Source of the DNA: a virus
DNA: 64,000 bases
Reading direction: 5' to 3' (one strand)
Virus record (IMG/VR): IMGVR_UViG_3300007644_000002
Location: 1 to 64,000 of that record
The translations under genes were made by a program, and so were the position numbers. The first letter of the stretch is position 1. Every line of letters starts with the position of its first letter. This document shows, piece after piece, positions 37,260 to 46,207 of this stretch. The notes below the pieces were generated by a model. It ran no database searches. It was not told where the DNA came from and saw only the letters and a list, made by a program, of their open reading frames with translations.

Positions 37260-38309
37260 TTATTTTTTAGAGGTTTTTCGTAGAGCAGAGATGTAGCCTT
37301 CCATCATGGAAGATACTTCAACTTCTTCATCAGCGTCAGCGGATGCTGATTCTGTGATTGGCTCTGGGATTTCTTTAGAAAAGTATGATTGCTTGATAGT
37401 AGCGATTTTCTTAACGAAGCTTGCTTCGTCTTCAAAGTCTACGTTCTCAACGAGTTCTTTTAACTTTTCTGCTTGGGTGTCCGCAAGGTCACGTGAAGCT
37501 TCAGCAATAAGAGTATTACGCTTGTAAGTTTCAAGTTCTTCTGCGAGTTGAATTGCGTCACCAGTTGTTGCGTTTAGTTTTTCTTCTAACTCGTCAACTT
37601 GTAATGCTAATTCGTCAACTAGGTCAACCTTGGATTCTGGAACGTCAACATAAGATTCTACGAATAGATCTCTCATTGATGACATAAAGTTTTCTGCGAT
37701 TTCGGTACGTAGACCACTTTGAATCGCTAACTTGTTGTCTTCCATCCAAGTTTCAACTACATAGTTTAGGTAAGAATCTACTTTTGTTACGAGGTCAGTC
37801 TTAATAGACTCGACTTCTTCAGATAATTCTTCTGTGTATTGTTCTTCAAGACGCGTTACTTCTTCTGACAACTTTGTTTTAACAGCTGCTTCGAAAATAA
37901 GTGCGGTCTTTTCCTTGAACTCTTCAGATAGAGTTGCTTCACCTTCGACAATAGCACGTAATTGTGATTGAGTGTCGTTTTCTTGTGCAACATCTTCATC
38001 CAGATCTACACCGGCTTGTTCACATACTTTGGCATATGCTGCTTGCAAGTCACCTTTCTTCATTTTTGAAGCGGTTTGGTACATTGCGTTCAACATTCCT
38101 GCCTTGGTTTTTGGAAGCGATGTTTTGGATGTAGCGTCCGCAGCCTTATCTACCGATGCGATTGACTCAGGTTCGGATACTGGTGTAGCCTCTGCCTTAC
38201 CCTTCGCTTTAGGTGCTTGTGCTTCGTCCAGAGTTTCCTCCACGATTTCGTTAGTATCAACAATGCTATCGCGGATTTCAACTTCGACTTCTTTTTTAAG
38301 ATTAGTCAT
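37260..38309 (-). CDS. 22: gp22 prohead scaffold (core) protein
   Basis: A 349-residue, highly charged, mostly helical protein in the gene 22 position between 21 and 23. The N-terminal third is acidic and Ala/Pro-rich; from about 130 to 330 it is a long coiled coil (EEVTRLEEQYTEELSEEVES...). EASFVKKIATIKQSYF and SSMMEGYISALRK near the C terminus match the conserved end of phage gp22 proteins. It forms the inner core on which gp23 assembles and is later digested by gp21. It is longer than T4 gp22 (269). Confidence 0.88.
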   Translation of the reverse strand: MTNLKKEVEVEIRDSIVDTNEIVEETLDEAQAPKAKGKAEATPVSEPESIASVDKAADATSKTSLPKTKAGMLNAMYQTASKMKKGDLQAAYAKVCEQAGVDLDEDVAQENDTQSQLRAIVEGEATLSEEFKEKTALIFEAAVKTKLSEEVTRLEEQYTEELSEEVESIKTDLVTKVDSYLNYVVETWMEDNKLAIQSGLRTEIAENFMSSMRDLFVESYVDVPESKVDLVDELALQVDELEEKLNATTGDAIQLAEELETYKRNTLIAEASRDLADTQAEKLKELVENVDFEDEASFVKKIATIKQSYFSKEIPEPITESASADADEEVEVSSMMEGYISALRKTSKK

Positions 38310-38318
38310 AGTGACTCC

Positions 38319-38981
38319 TTATAGTTTAGATTTGATTAACGAGAGGAAATTCTTAAACTCACGCATCTGCACTTCAGGTCGATATGCAGCGGGTGTTGCT
38401 TTGATTTCAGTCTCTATCTCTTCAATTGCTTGAGGCTCAAGAATTCCATTATTCCAAACCCAGTCTACACCTTCCATAATACCATTAACAAAAGCATTTG
38501 GTGCACTTGGGTCTTGTACGATATCTACTGTACTAAGAATAAAGTCTTCTCCGACATAATTTATGCCATTTTTGCTCACAAGACTTCCCATACCACGAGT
38601 TGACACTCCTAGTTGAACACCACCAGCAAGAAGACCTTTTACAATCTTACCCATAGGAGTGTCCAATATTTGCGCCCTTCCGATTACATCATTGCCTTCA
38701 AAGTGAAGGTCAGTGATTAAATGCGAAACTTTATCCAAGTTAACAGTTGGGCCTTCCGGATGATTTAACTCACCGACTGCTCTCTTCTTGCTAACTTGTT
38801 CGGTAACGTACTTATTTACAGCACGTTCCATAATTGCTTTGGGGTAAATTCGCCCATTACGGTTTTTTGAATCTGCTTGTGCGAACACACCCTCGATGAC
38901 ATAATTCTTTTCGCCATTCTCCTTGGCTTCCACGATACACTGTAAATCGTGGCTGTCATTAAATTCGGTAATCAGCTTCAT
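38319..38981 (-). CDS. 21: gp21 prohead core protease
   Basis: A 220-residue serine protease of the herpes-assemblin type, near T4 gp21 (212). VFAQADSKNRNGRIYPKAIM (32-51), catalytic His74 in GELNHPEG and catalytic Ser127 in QLGVSTRGMGS are conserved. It matures gp23 and destroys the core after assembly by cutting after Glu in (L/I/M)-x-E sites. It overlaps the 66-residue gene upstream by four bases. Confidence 0.93.
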   Translation of the reverse strand: MKLITEFNDSHDLQCIVEAKENGEKNYVIEGVFAQADSKNRNGRIYPKAIMERAVNKYVTEQVSKKRAVGELNHPEGPTVNLDKVSHLITDLHFEGNDVIGRAQILDTPMGKIVKGLLAGGVQLGVSTRGMGSLVSKNGINYVGEDFILSTVDIVQDPSAPNAFVNGIMEGVDWVWNNGILEPQAIEEIETEIKATPAAYRPEVQMREFKNFLSLIKSKL

Positions 38982-39178
38982 TTTAATTTTCCTAAGTCTA
39001 TGAGGACTTGTTTAGCAGTTGACTCTGCTTCCTTCTGCGTCTTGAAAGCATCTACGTAGTCTCCATCAATATTCAACTCAAACCCTTTTTTGGTCTGATT
39101 AATTACTACCGGATAACCACCCATCTTCTTACTGAAGACTTTTTTAGATGATTCTCTAATTTGTTGAAATGATTTCAT
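38978..39178 (-). CDS. Small prohead-block protein with a capsid-targeting-like start
   Basis: A 66-residue basic protein that begins MKSFQQIRESSKK, similar to the short N-terminal capsid-targeting peptides of T4 internal proteins, with an I-R-E|S possible gp21 site. The remainder (GYPVVINQTKKGFELNIDGDYVDAFKTQKEAESTAKQVL) is a compact strand-strand-helix unit. It occupies the slot of T4 gene 68 between 67 and 21, but I see no real similarity to gp68. It has its own late promoter at 39197-39204. Confidence 0.6.
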   Translation of the reverse strand: MKSFQQIRESSKKVFSKKMGGYPVVINQTKKGFELNIDGDYVDAFKTQKEAESTAKQVLIDLGKLK

Positions 39179-39196
39179 CTTTTACTCTTTTCCTAT

Positions 39197-39204
39197 TATT
39201 TATA
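39197..39204 (-). promoter_or_regulatory. T4-type late promoter (TATAAATA) of the 21-22-23 unit
   Basis: Exact TATAAATA on the minus strand, 19 bases before the ATG at 39178 and in the gap after the glycosyltransferase gene. It can drive the 66-residue gene, 21, 22 and 23 up to the terminator 35894-35922. Confidence 0.82.
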
Positions 39205-39216
39205 CAAAAATAAAAC

Positions 39217-39858
39217 TTAAACGTAAATTTTCTTTGTACTTCCCCACATTTGTTCAGCATATATCTTATCATTACCCATATAAGGAGTGGAACGAATAGA
39301 ATAATGCCTCGGGATAGTATAATAGGAAGGCCAGATAGTTAATTTATGTTTCTCTTTATCAGGTACAAACTGTGAGAGAAATTCATTACCGGTAGACTGC
39401 CACGGTTTTAAACTAAGCTCTTCTACTTTCAATTCATGTAAGGTATCTATCAATAACTTAACTAAGGTATTCCCCGCGTTACATGCCTGTATAGGGGATA
39501 TCCAGTTCGGTGCTATATGTTCATCCCTGTCATTTTCATATACGGTGTACGCATAATCTGACGGGCTGGTGAACACTTCATCCATATTCTCATAGCATAT
39601 AGCGTCTGCGGGTGGTAAGAAACCACCGTCCTCATATAATAATTCATAACGAATTAAATCTGCGACACCTGCCCAAACTTCTTTGGAATAGTACTCATCC
39701 ATGAGATGTTGATTATACCACGTGCGTGACTTGTACATCTCATCGGTGAATATACTATAGTCCCAATCGGGGTGTTTCTCTTTCCACGTATTCATCCATT
39801 GGATGGGGGGTTTAAAAGGCCCAATCCAAATGTGAACCATCTTCTTAGTTAGATTCAT
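39217..39858 (-). CDS. Glycosyltransferase-like protein (Gly_transf_sug/OCH1 type) inserted in the prohead block
   Basis: A 213-residue protein. KMVHIWIGPFKPPIQWMNTW (6-25) and WAGVADLIRYELLYEDGGF (62-80) are clear signatures of the DXD-containing Gly_transf_sug family (usual form A-x-x-S-D-xx-R-x-xx-L-xxxGG-x-Y-x-D-x-D). Here the expected DxD segment after GG reads FLPPADA, with only Asp85 left, so metal binding may be altered. It lies between genes 67 and 21, where T4 has only core genes. Target unknown; a capsid or core protein is one idea. Confidence 0.68.
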   Translation of the reverse strand: MNLTKKMVHIWIGPFKPPIQWMNTWKEKHPDWDYSIFTDEMYKSRTWYNQHLMDEYYSKEVWAGVADLIRYELLYEDGGFLPPADAICYENMDEVFTSPSDYAYTVYENDRDEHIAPNWISPIQACNAGNTLVKLLIDTLHELKVEELSLKPWQSTGNEFLSQFVPDKEKHKLTIWPSYYTIPRHYSIRSTPYMGNDKIYAEQMWGSTKKIYV

Positions 39859-39865
39859 GTTAGAA

Positions 39866-40129
39866 TCAGTCTTCGTCAGACTCGGTTTCGTCGTCTAAAT
39901 CATCTTCTAGATCATCGTCTAGGTCATCACCGTCTAATTCTTCTTCATCATTGAATATCCGTCCTGCGACTGCGATTTTCTCTGCGTCTAAAGACGACTG
40001 TACTTTATCCGCGAGCATATCGTTGAATATACTTTCTGCGGAACGGAAGTCTCCACCTTGTAGAGCATTGACAAAGTCCATGCCTGGCTCTTCGATATCT
40101 TCATTTACTACGGTTGTTACTTCAGTCAT
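39866..40129 (-). CDS. 67: gp67 prohead core protein
   Basis: An 87-residue protein from the ATG at 40129, which directly follows the portal stop and has GGAG nine bases upstream; the frame runs 17 codons further back into gene 20 without support. FVNALQGGDFRSAESIFNDML and AEKIAVAGRIF align with T4 gp67 (IEAIKSNDLVAARKLFAEAM, EEKIAIARNF), and both end in a long Asp/Glu tail. gp67 is a minor prohead core protein that influences head shape. Confidence 0.85.
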   Translation of the reverse strand: MTEVTTVVNEDIEEPGMDFVNALQGGDFRSAESIFNDMLADKVQSSLDAEKIAVAGRIFNDEEELDGDDLDDDLEDDLDDETESDED

Positions 40130-40130
40130 A

Positions 40131-41630
40131 TTATATCTCCAAATCATCCGCGTCGTCAGAGTTGGCATTTTCTGCTTCAACTTCTTTACGCATATTTTCT
40201 ATATCGTCATCATTCATCATCATGACATTCTTCATTACCCACTCACGTGAGAAATATTCACCTACATATTGTGAAACCTGATCCATAGTCTGTAGACGTT
40301 CACGCAACAACTCAGCATCCTTCATCTCAGTGAAGTGATTATCCCTGTTATAGTCTACTTGAATCTCACGTTTCCATAGTTCCCAATCCTGTTCTGTACA
40401 GATACCTTTAAGAAGAAGTTGTTTCTTCAGAATATCAATGAACAGATGAGAGAACTTTTTACGCAGACGGTCAATGAACTTCTGAAATTTAACTTCATCT
40501 CGACCAATCTCTGTAGAACGACCTAAACTAAATTGCGCCTCTTGTTCGAGTCTATTTAGAGGAACATTAAGTGACCTATATAACTTCTTCTGGAAGTATA
40601 TAATGTCGTCAATCTGTCCTAGGTTTTCACCGCCAGGTAGTGTACTAATCTCAGTACCACGACCACCTTCGCGACGAGGTAACCAGAAATCTTCGAGCAT
40701 AGACATATGTTTACGGTCATCTTTAATTTCACCGCTACTCGCGTCATAGACTACTTTGTTTCTATAACGTGACATAATATCTTTGATATGTTGTTCAGCT
40801 TTACCCTTCGGTAAGTTGCCCACGTCAATATAGAAGATACGACGTTCAGGCGCACGTGCCATACGATAGATGACTAGAGAGTCTTCCATCATACGTAACT
40901 GATTAACTGGTTTGACTGCTTTATGTAAATATGATAACACACGCTTCTTCGAGGAGTCTAATAGACCCGACGTGACATAATTTACTGAGTCTGGAGTAAG
41001 TTTTACTCCGTTAGTACCACCGGCACGTTCTTGATAGATGTAGAAGTCCAGAGTTTTATCTACGATCTTAGCACCAGTCTTCTCATCTTTCTTGTACTTT
41101 ACTTCTTTTACCTTCCTCATCTTAGTAGCATCGATAGGTCGAATTTCTACAATACCCGCTTTTAAATTGGACTCGTTTACCACTAAATGGTGGTACAAAC
41201 GTCCATCTACATACCACGAACGGAAGATGTCGTGTCCATGTTCTTCAAAATTCAACATAGAACAAATGTTGTTGAACTCTTCGGTAATGGTTTTTTTAAT
41301 GCTGTCTGTTGTTTTGACTTTGTCTAAATTAATACTTACAGCTGATTCTAACTCGCCGCCAACAATACCCTCATTAATAATATCTTCAATAGCAGCATCA
41401 CATTCTGGATGTTCCGCAATAGTACGATATTTTTTAATAAGTTCTTGGTTGTCTTTGGCTCCAGTTCCTTCTAGGTCTACATATTGACCAAAATAAGAAC
41501 CAGACGCTGACACATAGCCCGCGCCATCTTCATCGACTGCGGGAACTATTGATTGCGCCTTTTTGGCTTCAGGTTTCTCAACTTTCTTTAATTCAAAACC
41601 AAACGCTTTAAAAAAACTATTATCTGCCAT
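40131..41630 (-). CDS. 20: gp20 portal vertex protein
   Basis: A 499-residue portal, near T4 gp20 (524). YRTIAEHPECDAAIEDIINEGIV (68-90), APERRIFYIDVGNLPKGKAEQH and DFWLPRREGGRGTEISTLPGG are hallmark gp20 segments, and LNVPLNRLEQE follows. It forms the dodecameric ring at the packaging vertex. A terminator lies 14 bases before its start. No promoter is seen in the 62-base gap, so it may rely on read-through from 19. Confidence 0.95.
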   Translation of the reverse strand: MADNSFFKAFGFELKKVEKPEAKKAQSIVPAVDEDGAGYVSASGSYFGQYVDLEGTGAKDNQELIKKYRTIAEHPECDAAIEDIINEGIVGGELESAVSINLDKVKTTDSIKKTITEEFNNICSMLNFEEHGHDIFRSWYVDGRLYHHLVVNESNLKAGIVEIRPIDATKMRKVKEVKYKKDEKTGAKIVDKTLDFYIYQERAGGTNGVKLTPDSVNYVTSGLLDSSKKRVLSYLHKAVKPVNQLRMMEDSLVIYRMARAPERRIFYIDVGNLPKGKAEQHIKDIMSRYRNKVVYDASSGEIKDDRKHMSMLEDFWLPRREGGRGTEISTLPGGENLGQIDDIIYFQKKLYRSLNVPLNRLEQEAQFSLGRSTEIGRDEVKFQKFIDRLRKKFSHLFIDILKKQLLLKGICTEQDWELWKREIQVDYNRDNHFTEMKDAELLRERLQTMDQVSQYVGEYFSREWVMKNVMMMNDDDIENMRKEVEAENANSDDADDLEI

Positions 41631-41643
41631 ATATCCTCACGAT

Positions 41644-41670
41644 AAGAAAAGTGGGGAGTATTCTCCCCAC
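41644..41670 (-). terminator. Intrinsic terminator after gene 19
   Basis: Minus strand: perfect eight-base stem GTGGGGAG/CTCCCCAC with loop AATA, followed by TTTTCTTAT. It separates tail-tube gene 19 from portal gene 20 and may reduce portal transcription relative to 18 and 19. Confidence 0.85.
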
Positions 41671-41692
41671 GATACACTTACTTATACCATTA

Positions 41693-42214
41693 TTAACTAG
41701 TCGTATTAGATTCCCAATACTGGACTTGAAACTCAACTGTAAACTCTTCGATTGCTTCGTTATCATAACTAACTTCAATTGATGAAACGTTAGTCGGAAA
41801 ACATCCACGAAGGTTATAAGTTTTTACAGTAGAACCATCTTTATCTAACTGCTCAACAATGAGGTCAGATTGATATAAGACTGGGTTGGTGATACCAGTA
41901 TTTGAACTATGTGCGTTCATACCGTTCATCCAACGTTCCATAGAATTTCGAACCTCGAAACCAGTGTCGTTTAAGACAGTGATTGTCCAAGTTTCGAATG
42001 TCCGATCCCCTGCTATCTTAAGCATACGACCACGAAAAGGAACTTCTACAAATCCCATTGTCGATGCTGGCAACTGAGCACCCTTACACATAAACGATGT
42101 AAGTTCTGCGTCTCCGCCAGCATAGGCAGGAAAGTTTAATGTAGCTTTGAAAAGGTTGGTACGAGCACCACCACCTTTCAGTTTTGCTTTAAAATCATCG
42201 ACTCTTAGTGACAT
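41693..42214 (-). CDS. 19: gp19 tail tube protein
   Basis: A 173-residue protein, near T4 gp19 (163). MSLRVDDFKAKLKGGGARTNLFKATLNFPAY, FVEVPFRGRMLKIAGDRTFETWTITVLND and CFPTNVSSIEVSYDNEAIEEFTVEFQVQYWE carry the tube-protein signature. It polymerises into the inner tail tube around which gp18 assembles. It follows gene 18 by 11 bases. Confidence 0.95.
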   Translation of the reverse strand: MSLRVDDFKAKLKGGGARTNLFKATLNFPAYAGGDAELTSFMCKGAQLPASTMGFVEVPFRGRMLKIAGDRTFETWTITVLNDTGFEVRNSMERWMNGMNAHSSNTGITNPVLYQSDLIVEQLDKDGSTVKTYNLRGCFPTNVSSIEVSYDNEAIEEFTVEFQVQYWESNTTS

Positions 42215-42225
42215 TATATATCTCC

Positions 42226-44121
42226 TTAAACTGTGCCAACGACTTCTTCAAACTCGACACCTGATCTAACTGCTACGAAGTTTAATGTTACGTAGTTGAT
42301 AGAACGTGCTGGTTTGATGAAGACTGTTGCTACGAATTCGTTACGATCAACGACTGCTGATGTATTGTTTGTTTCATCACAAACAACACGGAAGTCAGTG
42401 ATACCGCGACGACCCTGAATCTCACGTAGGAACGGTTCTACGATGTTAACAAATTCTGCGCGAGTAAACTCATCGTTGAATTCGAACATTGCGTTTTTAC
42501 CCGCCTCTGCGATTGAACGTTCAATCACCAAGAACAAACGACGTACGTTGATACGGTCGAATGCTGATGGACGTGATAGGTGAGTCTTATCACCGAATAG
42601 TACAGTACCTTGGCCAGGCAAGCTGACGATTGGATTTACTTTTGCGCTATATAATGTATCACGTTGTGCCTTGGTTGGATTGAAGACAAGAGATGTTACA
42701 CCAAAGTATTGACCACGACGTGAACCAGCTGGTGAGAACCAAGGTGCTGAATCTCTATCTGCTGCTGCCATGATACCTGCGGTAGATGATGCCGCCGCGA
42801 TAGTCTCGTACTTGTCCTGATACTTGTTGTATACCTTTAACCAGTTACCGTCACAAATGAGGTAATCGCTGTCGGGTAATCCATTAGACCAAGCTATAAT
42901 GTCGTCCATGCTTGATGCTTTGACTGCGTCCCCATAAGGAGATGCTACCGCAACACAATCTCTACGTGTTTTGGCCAAAGCTGCTACCTCAACATCAATC
43001 CCGTCATTTGCTCCGCGAGAAGGTGCTACTAAGAAATCTACTGTAATTGAATCTACGTCTGCGTACTGGTCGAATGCGCGAATATAGTCCGCCTTACCAT
43101 GTACACCGTTAGCTCCACCTGACAAGGTGAATGTCACAACACTAGTTGTTAAAGTACCAATGCTAGACGCCCAAACCCAATCGGATTTGTTATTGATAAC
43201 ATCCAATACATTGTTCGCTGAACCGTCTGGTAGTTTTGCGCCTTCAACAGTTGATAAGTACTCGTGAGTCTCAACAACTTCACCGTCGACTAAGATCACG
43301 ACGTGAACTTCATTACCTACTGGCGCAGAAGAAAACTTGCTTGCGTAAGTCCATTGGGCAAATGCTGCAGGAGGGCAAACTTGAACACTAATGAGGTTAC
43401 CACGGTCGCCAGGATAGCGTGCTATAATCTTGTAAAAATCCAAATCTTGCTGTTCGTAATCTTCAGCATTAAGTACTTGGATACCAGTAGGTAGTGGTTG
43501 GTCATATAACCATGTTGCTACGATTTCTGGATGTGGAGTTACCACTCCATCACCGTCAGCTTCAGGGGTATATACTAACCGACTGTTACCAGTTAGCGGA
43601 GGAGTTGTTAATGTCAACTCACCATCAGCCGAAGTGCCGACAGCATGAACTACGGCTCCGGTGGCGTCAAGAACATTAGTTTTCCATGTGCTATCAATTA
43701 CAGGGTTTAACGCATTATCTCCGACGCGGAAGGGTAATTCATAGAAATACACTTCGCCTTCGGTGACATACCGCAAAGTTAGATCGCTACCACCGGCAAC
43801 AACTTCTGTCCCGCCTGCCGAACCTTCAGCAACAGCGTTAGTGTCTCCATCGCTTACAATACGCGTAACGTATGCAGTTGATGAATATTTGAGGAATTGC
43901 GCAACAGACAAAAAGTCTGAGGCGGCCGCGCCTCCTTGTACAGGTGACCCAAATTTAAGTGCCAACTCTGCTTCGTTAGAAACGATAGTTGGTTTAAGTG
44001 CGGGGCCCCAGTTAAATTCTCCAGCGAATGCGCCAGTAGTACTAGACGTAGCAGGAACAACGCCTGTTAGATCGACTTCGCGTACTGTAACATTTGGAGA
44101 CTCTGACGATTTAAGAGCCAT
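42226..44121 (-). CDS. 18: gp18 contractile tail sheath protein
   Basis: A 631-residue sheath protein, near T4 gp18 (659). The N-terminal SSESPNVTVREVDLTGVVPATSSTTGAFAGEFNWGPA and the C-terminal domain (APWFSPAGSRRGQ, NPIVSLPGQGTVLFGDKTH, RINVRRLFLVIERSI, FVATVFIKPARSINYVTLNFVA) are conserved in phage sheaths. The middle holds two divergent insertion domains. It has a late promoter 67 bases upstream. Confidence 0.95.
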   Translation of the reverse strand: MALKSSESPNVTVREVDLTGVVPATSSTTGAFAGEFNWGPALKPTIVSNEAELALKFGSPVQGGAAASDFLSVAQFLKYSSTAYVTRIVSDGDTNAVAEGSAGGTEVVAGGSDLTLRYVTEGEVYFYELPFRVGDNALNPVIDSTWKTNVLDATGAVVHAVGTSADGELTLTTPPLTGNSRLVYTPEADGDGVVTPHPEIVATWLYDQPLPTGIQVLNAEDYEQQDLDFYKIIARYPGDRGNLISVQVCPPAAFAQWTYASKFSSAPVGNEVHVVILVDGEVVETHEYLSTVEGAKLPDGSANNVLDVINNKSDWVWASSIGTLTTSVVTFTLSGGANGVHGKADYIRAFDQYADVDSITVDFLVAPSRGANDGIDVEVAALAKTRRDCVAVASPYGDAVKASSMDDIIAWSNGLPDSDYLICDGNWLKVYNKYQDKYETIAAASSTAGIMAAADRDSAPWFSPAGSRRGQYFGVTSLVFNPTKAQRDTLYSAKVNPIVSLPGQGTVLFGDKTHLSRPSAFDRINVRRLFLVIERSIAEAGKNAMFEFNDEFTRAEFVNIVEPFLREIQGRRGITDFRVVCDETNNTSAVVDRNEFVATVFIKPARSINYVTLNFVAVRSGVEFEEVVGTV

Positions 44122-44187
44122 AATAGTTTCCTTTTCGATTAAGGTATAATAAGTTTATCATAATACGGATTTTTTTCTCAATACTTC

Positions 44188-44195
44188 TATTTATA
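44188..44195 (-). promoter_or_regulatory. T4-type late promoter (TATAAATA) of genes 18-19
   Basis: Exact TATAAATA on the minus strand in the 86-base gap between genes 17 and 18, 67 bases before the gene 18 ATG. Confidence 0.82.
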
Positions 44196-44207
44196 TTATT
44201 TTTAAAT

Positions 44208-45830
44208 CTACCATTCTTCGGGAGTAAACTGCTGTGCTGATATGTCATGCCAACCCGCATTATAGGGATCTGTCAGGTCAAGTTCGGTACTATATGATGA
44301 GCCATCATCAATAATTCCGAATGGGGGTATGTCGTCTTCAATCTCTTTCATTCGTTGTTCAAATAGCATTGTTCTAAAATCAACATCCGCAACATTGCCA
44401 AAAGATTGTGAGCTAACAAAGTATCCAAACATCACAAGGTTCATCATTAAGTCATCATGGTTACCGTCACTCGCTTCGAAAGACAACCCCTTAGATATAA
44501 AGGTTGATATTTCCATGATAGTATTTTCATCGTAAATATCTAGTTTATGATTTTCGATGATGTCCTTGATTGCCGAACATCCAATTCGTTTGACTTTTTT
44601 GTCCATACGAATACCAATAGAATCTGCCTTGATTGCTGACTCTAGATGGATGTTCTCATACTCTAAGTCTTGATATAGACCAACACACACGACCATACCT
44701 TGGTCATTGTTCTCTACGACAACATACGCTTCGTTGTATACGGTAGCATATTTATATATTATGTTGGGATAAAGAATTGGGGATATTCGGTTATTGCGAT
44801 ACACGCATACCTGTTTGAATGGTTGTACTGAAACATCAAATATAGTAAATGTAGAATAATCTTGTCCACGCCCTTGACAAACATCAACGGTCATGATATA
44901 CTGGTGATCTATAATGGGTTCTTCATATACTGATACGTCCCCGCCTTCCAATCGACGAACTGGTTGACGCGCACGTAAATCTAGAAGTATCTGACCCTCA
45001 ATGAGAGTATTACCCGTACCGAAGAACGTATTACCAAATTCTTGGTCAAACTGTAAGGAGGAGGTGTTTGCTATAGTTTGCGCTTTCCACTTCTCGTCTC
45101 GGCCAGGGACATCCCACCAATCTACACGAAACGGTTTGTAGGCATTAACACCCTGTACAGCACCTTCCCATATCTTTTGGAAAGTATTACCAATACCGTT
45201 TGCGGTACTTGTTATGATAACTTTTGTGTCCTTACCGGACGAAATTACAGGATAGGTTGATGTATAGAACTCTGCCGCATTCTCTACGAACGCAAACTCG
45301 TCTAGGAACAGAAGGTTAACCGACATACCACGAATAGAAGAACCAGAGGTTGCTGCAGCAATGATACGAGAGTTATTAGAGAACTCTATTGACCCTTTGT
45401 TAAGTGCTTTACAGCCAGGCTGTAGGAAGAACGGGAGGTTCTCTAACATGAGTGTTACACGAGATAACATCTCACGTGCCGTCGCGCCTTTGTTAGCAAG
45501 AACCGCAATAGTCTTTTCTGGATGAAATACGGCATACCATAAAATATACCCTACCGAACTAATTGATTTACCAGATTGCCTACAAGCGAGAACGATAGAA
45601 AATCTATTATCATTAAAGTGATTAAACATATTTTCTTGATAATCATATAGATCGAAAGGTACTAGACCTTTATCAAGATGAACTACCTTAACATACTTCC
45701 TACAGAAATACGCGGGGTCTTTCATACACTTCTGGTATTCTCGAAGTTTCTTCTTATCCCACTCCTCTGAGACACCGTCACGTTTTACTTGAGGGTTTCC
45801 GAGATAGGAGTTCTTAGTGAAAGATGCCAT
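44208..45830 (-). CDS. 17: gp17 terminase large subunit
   Basis: A 540-residue packaging motor. ATPase domain: Walker A ACRQSGKS (82-89), Walker B NLLFLDEFAF, coupling motif IITSTANG. Nuclease domain: first Asp in MTVDVCQGRGQDYS, then VVENNDQG and the last acidic cluster DGNHDDLMMNLV. T4 gp17 is 610 residues. It cuts concatemeric DNA and pumps it through the gp20 portal. Its start touches the stop of gene 16. Confidence 0.96.
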   Translation of the reverse strand: MASFTKNSYLGNPQVKRDGVSEEWDKKKLREYQKCMKDPAYFCRKYVKVVHLDKGLVPFDLYDYQENMFNHFNDNRFSIVLACRQSGKSISSVGYILWYAVFHPEKTIAVLANKGATAREMLSRVTLMLENLPFFLQPGCKALNKGSIEFSNNSRIIAAATSGSSIRGMSVNLLFLDEFAFVENAAEFYTSTYPVISSGKDTKVIITSTANGIGNTFQKIWEGAVQGVNAYKPFRVDWWDVPGRDEKWKAQTIANTSSLQFDQEFGNTFFGTGNTLIEGQILLDLRARQPVRRLEGGDVSVYEEPIIDHQYIMTVDVCQGRGQDYSTFTIFDVSVQPFKQVCVYRNNRISPILYPNIIYKYATVYNEAYVVVENNDQGMVVCVGLYQDLEYENIHLESAIKADSIGIRMDKKVKRIGCSAIKDIIENHKLDIYDENTIMEISTFISKGLSFEASDGNHDDLMMNLVMFGYFVSSQSFGNVADVDFRTMLFEQRMKEIEDDIPPFGIIDDGSSYSTELDLTDPYNAGWHDISAQQFTPEEW

Positions 45831-46207
45831 TATGAATCGTCCTGATCAATCACCTTTTCATCACCACCCAATAACATGCGCTGAAGGTCTGTAGTAGAAC
45901 CTACAAATAAATTGTTATTAGTAGTTGTTGCGTCTGCGGGTCTATCGTCTTTTAAAAGTTCTTTCTGCTTCTTGTTCAAATCCATTAACTTATCGTTAAC
46001 GTCAGCGATACCTTTAATCATACCAGCCAGAACTTCAAATGCTCGGGGGTGCTCACTTTCGCGAGCTACCTCAATCATCAACTCTAAAGACTCACGACCC
46101 TTTTCAATAAGGTCGTAGTAAGTTTCACGAGAGTATTCATAGTCTTGTTCATGTACAAAATTACGTTTCTCTTCTTTGTTAGATACCGTTGGGACTTTGC
46201 TCATCAT
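45830..46207 (-). CDS. 16: gp16 terminase small subunit
   Basis: A 125-residue helical protein in the gp16 position. YYDLIEKGRESLELMIEVARESEHPRAFEVLAGMIKGIADVNDKLMDLNKKQKEL is the central coiled coil that forms the gp16 ring, and NNNLFVGSTTDLQRML near the C terminus is typical of marine T4-like gp16. It recognises phage DNA and stimulates gp17. It overlaps gene 15 by 29 bases. Two adjacent ATGs could serve as the start. Confidence 0.87.
   Translation of the reverse strand: MMSKVPTVSNKEEKRNFVHEQDYEYSRETYYDLIEKGRESLELMIEVARESEHPRAFEVLAGMIKGIADVNDKLMDLNKKQKELLKDDRPADATTTNNNLFVGSTTDLQRMLLGGDEKVIDQDDS

Noticed and set aside
40130-40180. Longer gp67 frame starting at 40180 within the portal gene
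   Set aside because: The ATG at 40129 directly follows the portal stop, has a ribosome site and gives the T4-like N terminus; the extension is only read-through of gene 20 in another frame.
44749-44756. Exact TATAAATA on the minus strand inside gene 17
   Set aside because: It lies well within coding sequence, with no gene start nearby downstream. It is probably chance, though an internal late promoter cannot be excluded.
44874-44902. Plus-strand TTGACA-17-TATACT opposite gene 17
   Set aside because: It is within the codons of the conserved nuclease motif of the terminase, so the bases are constrained by the protein. One mismatch and no downstream plus-strand gene.
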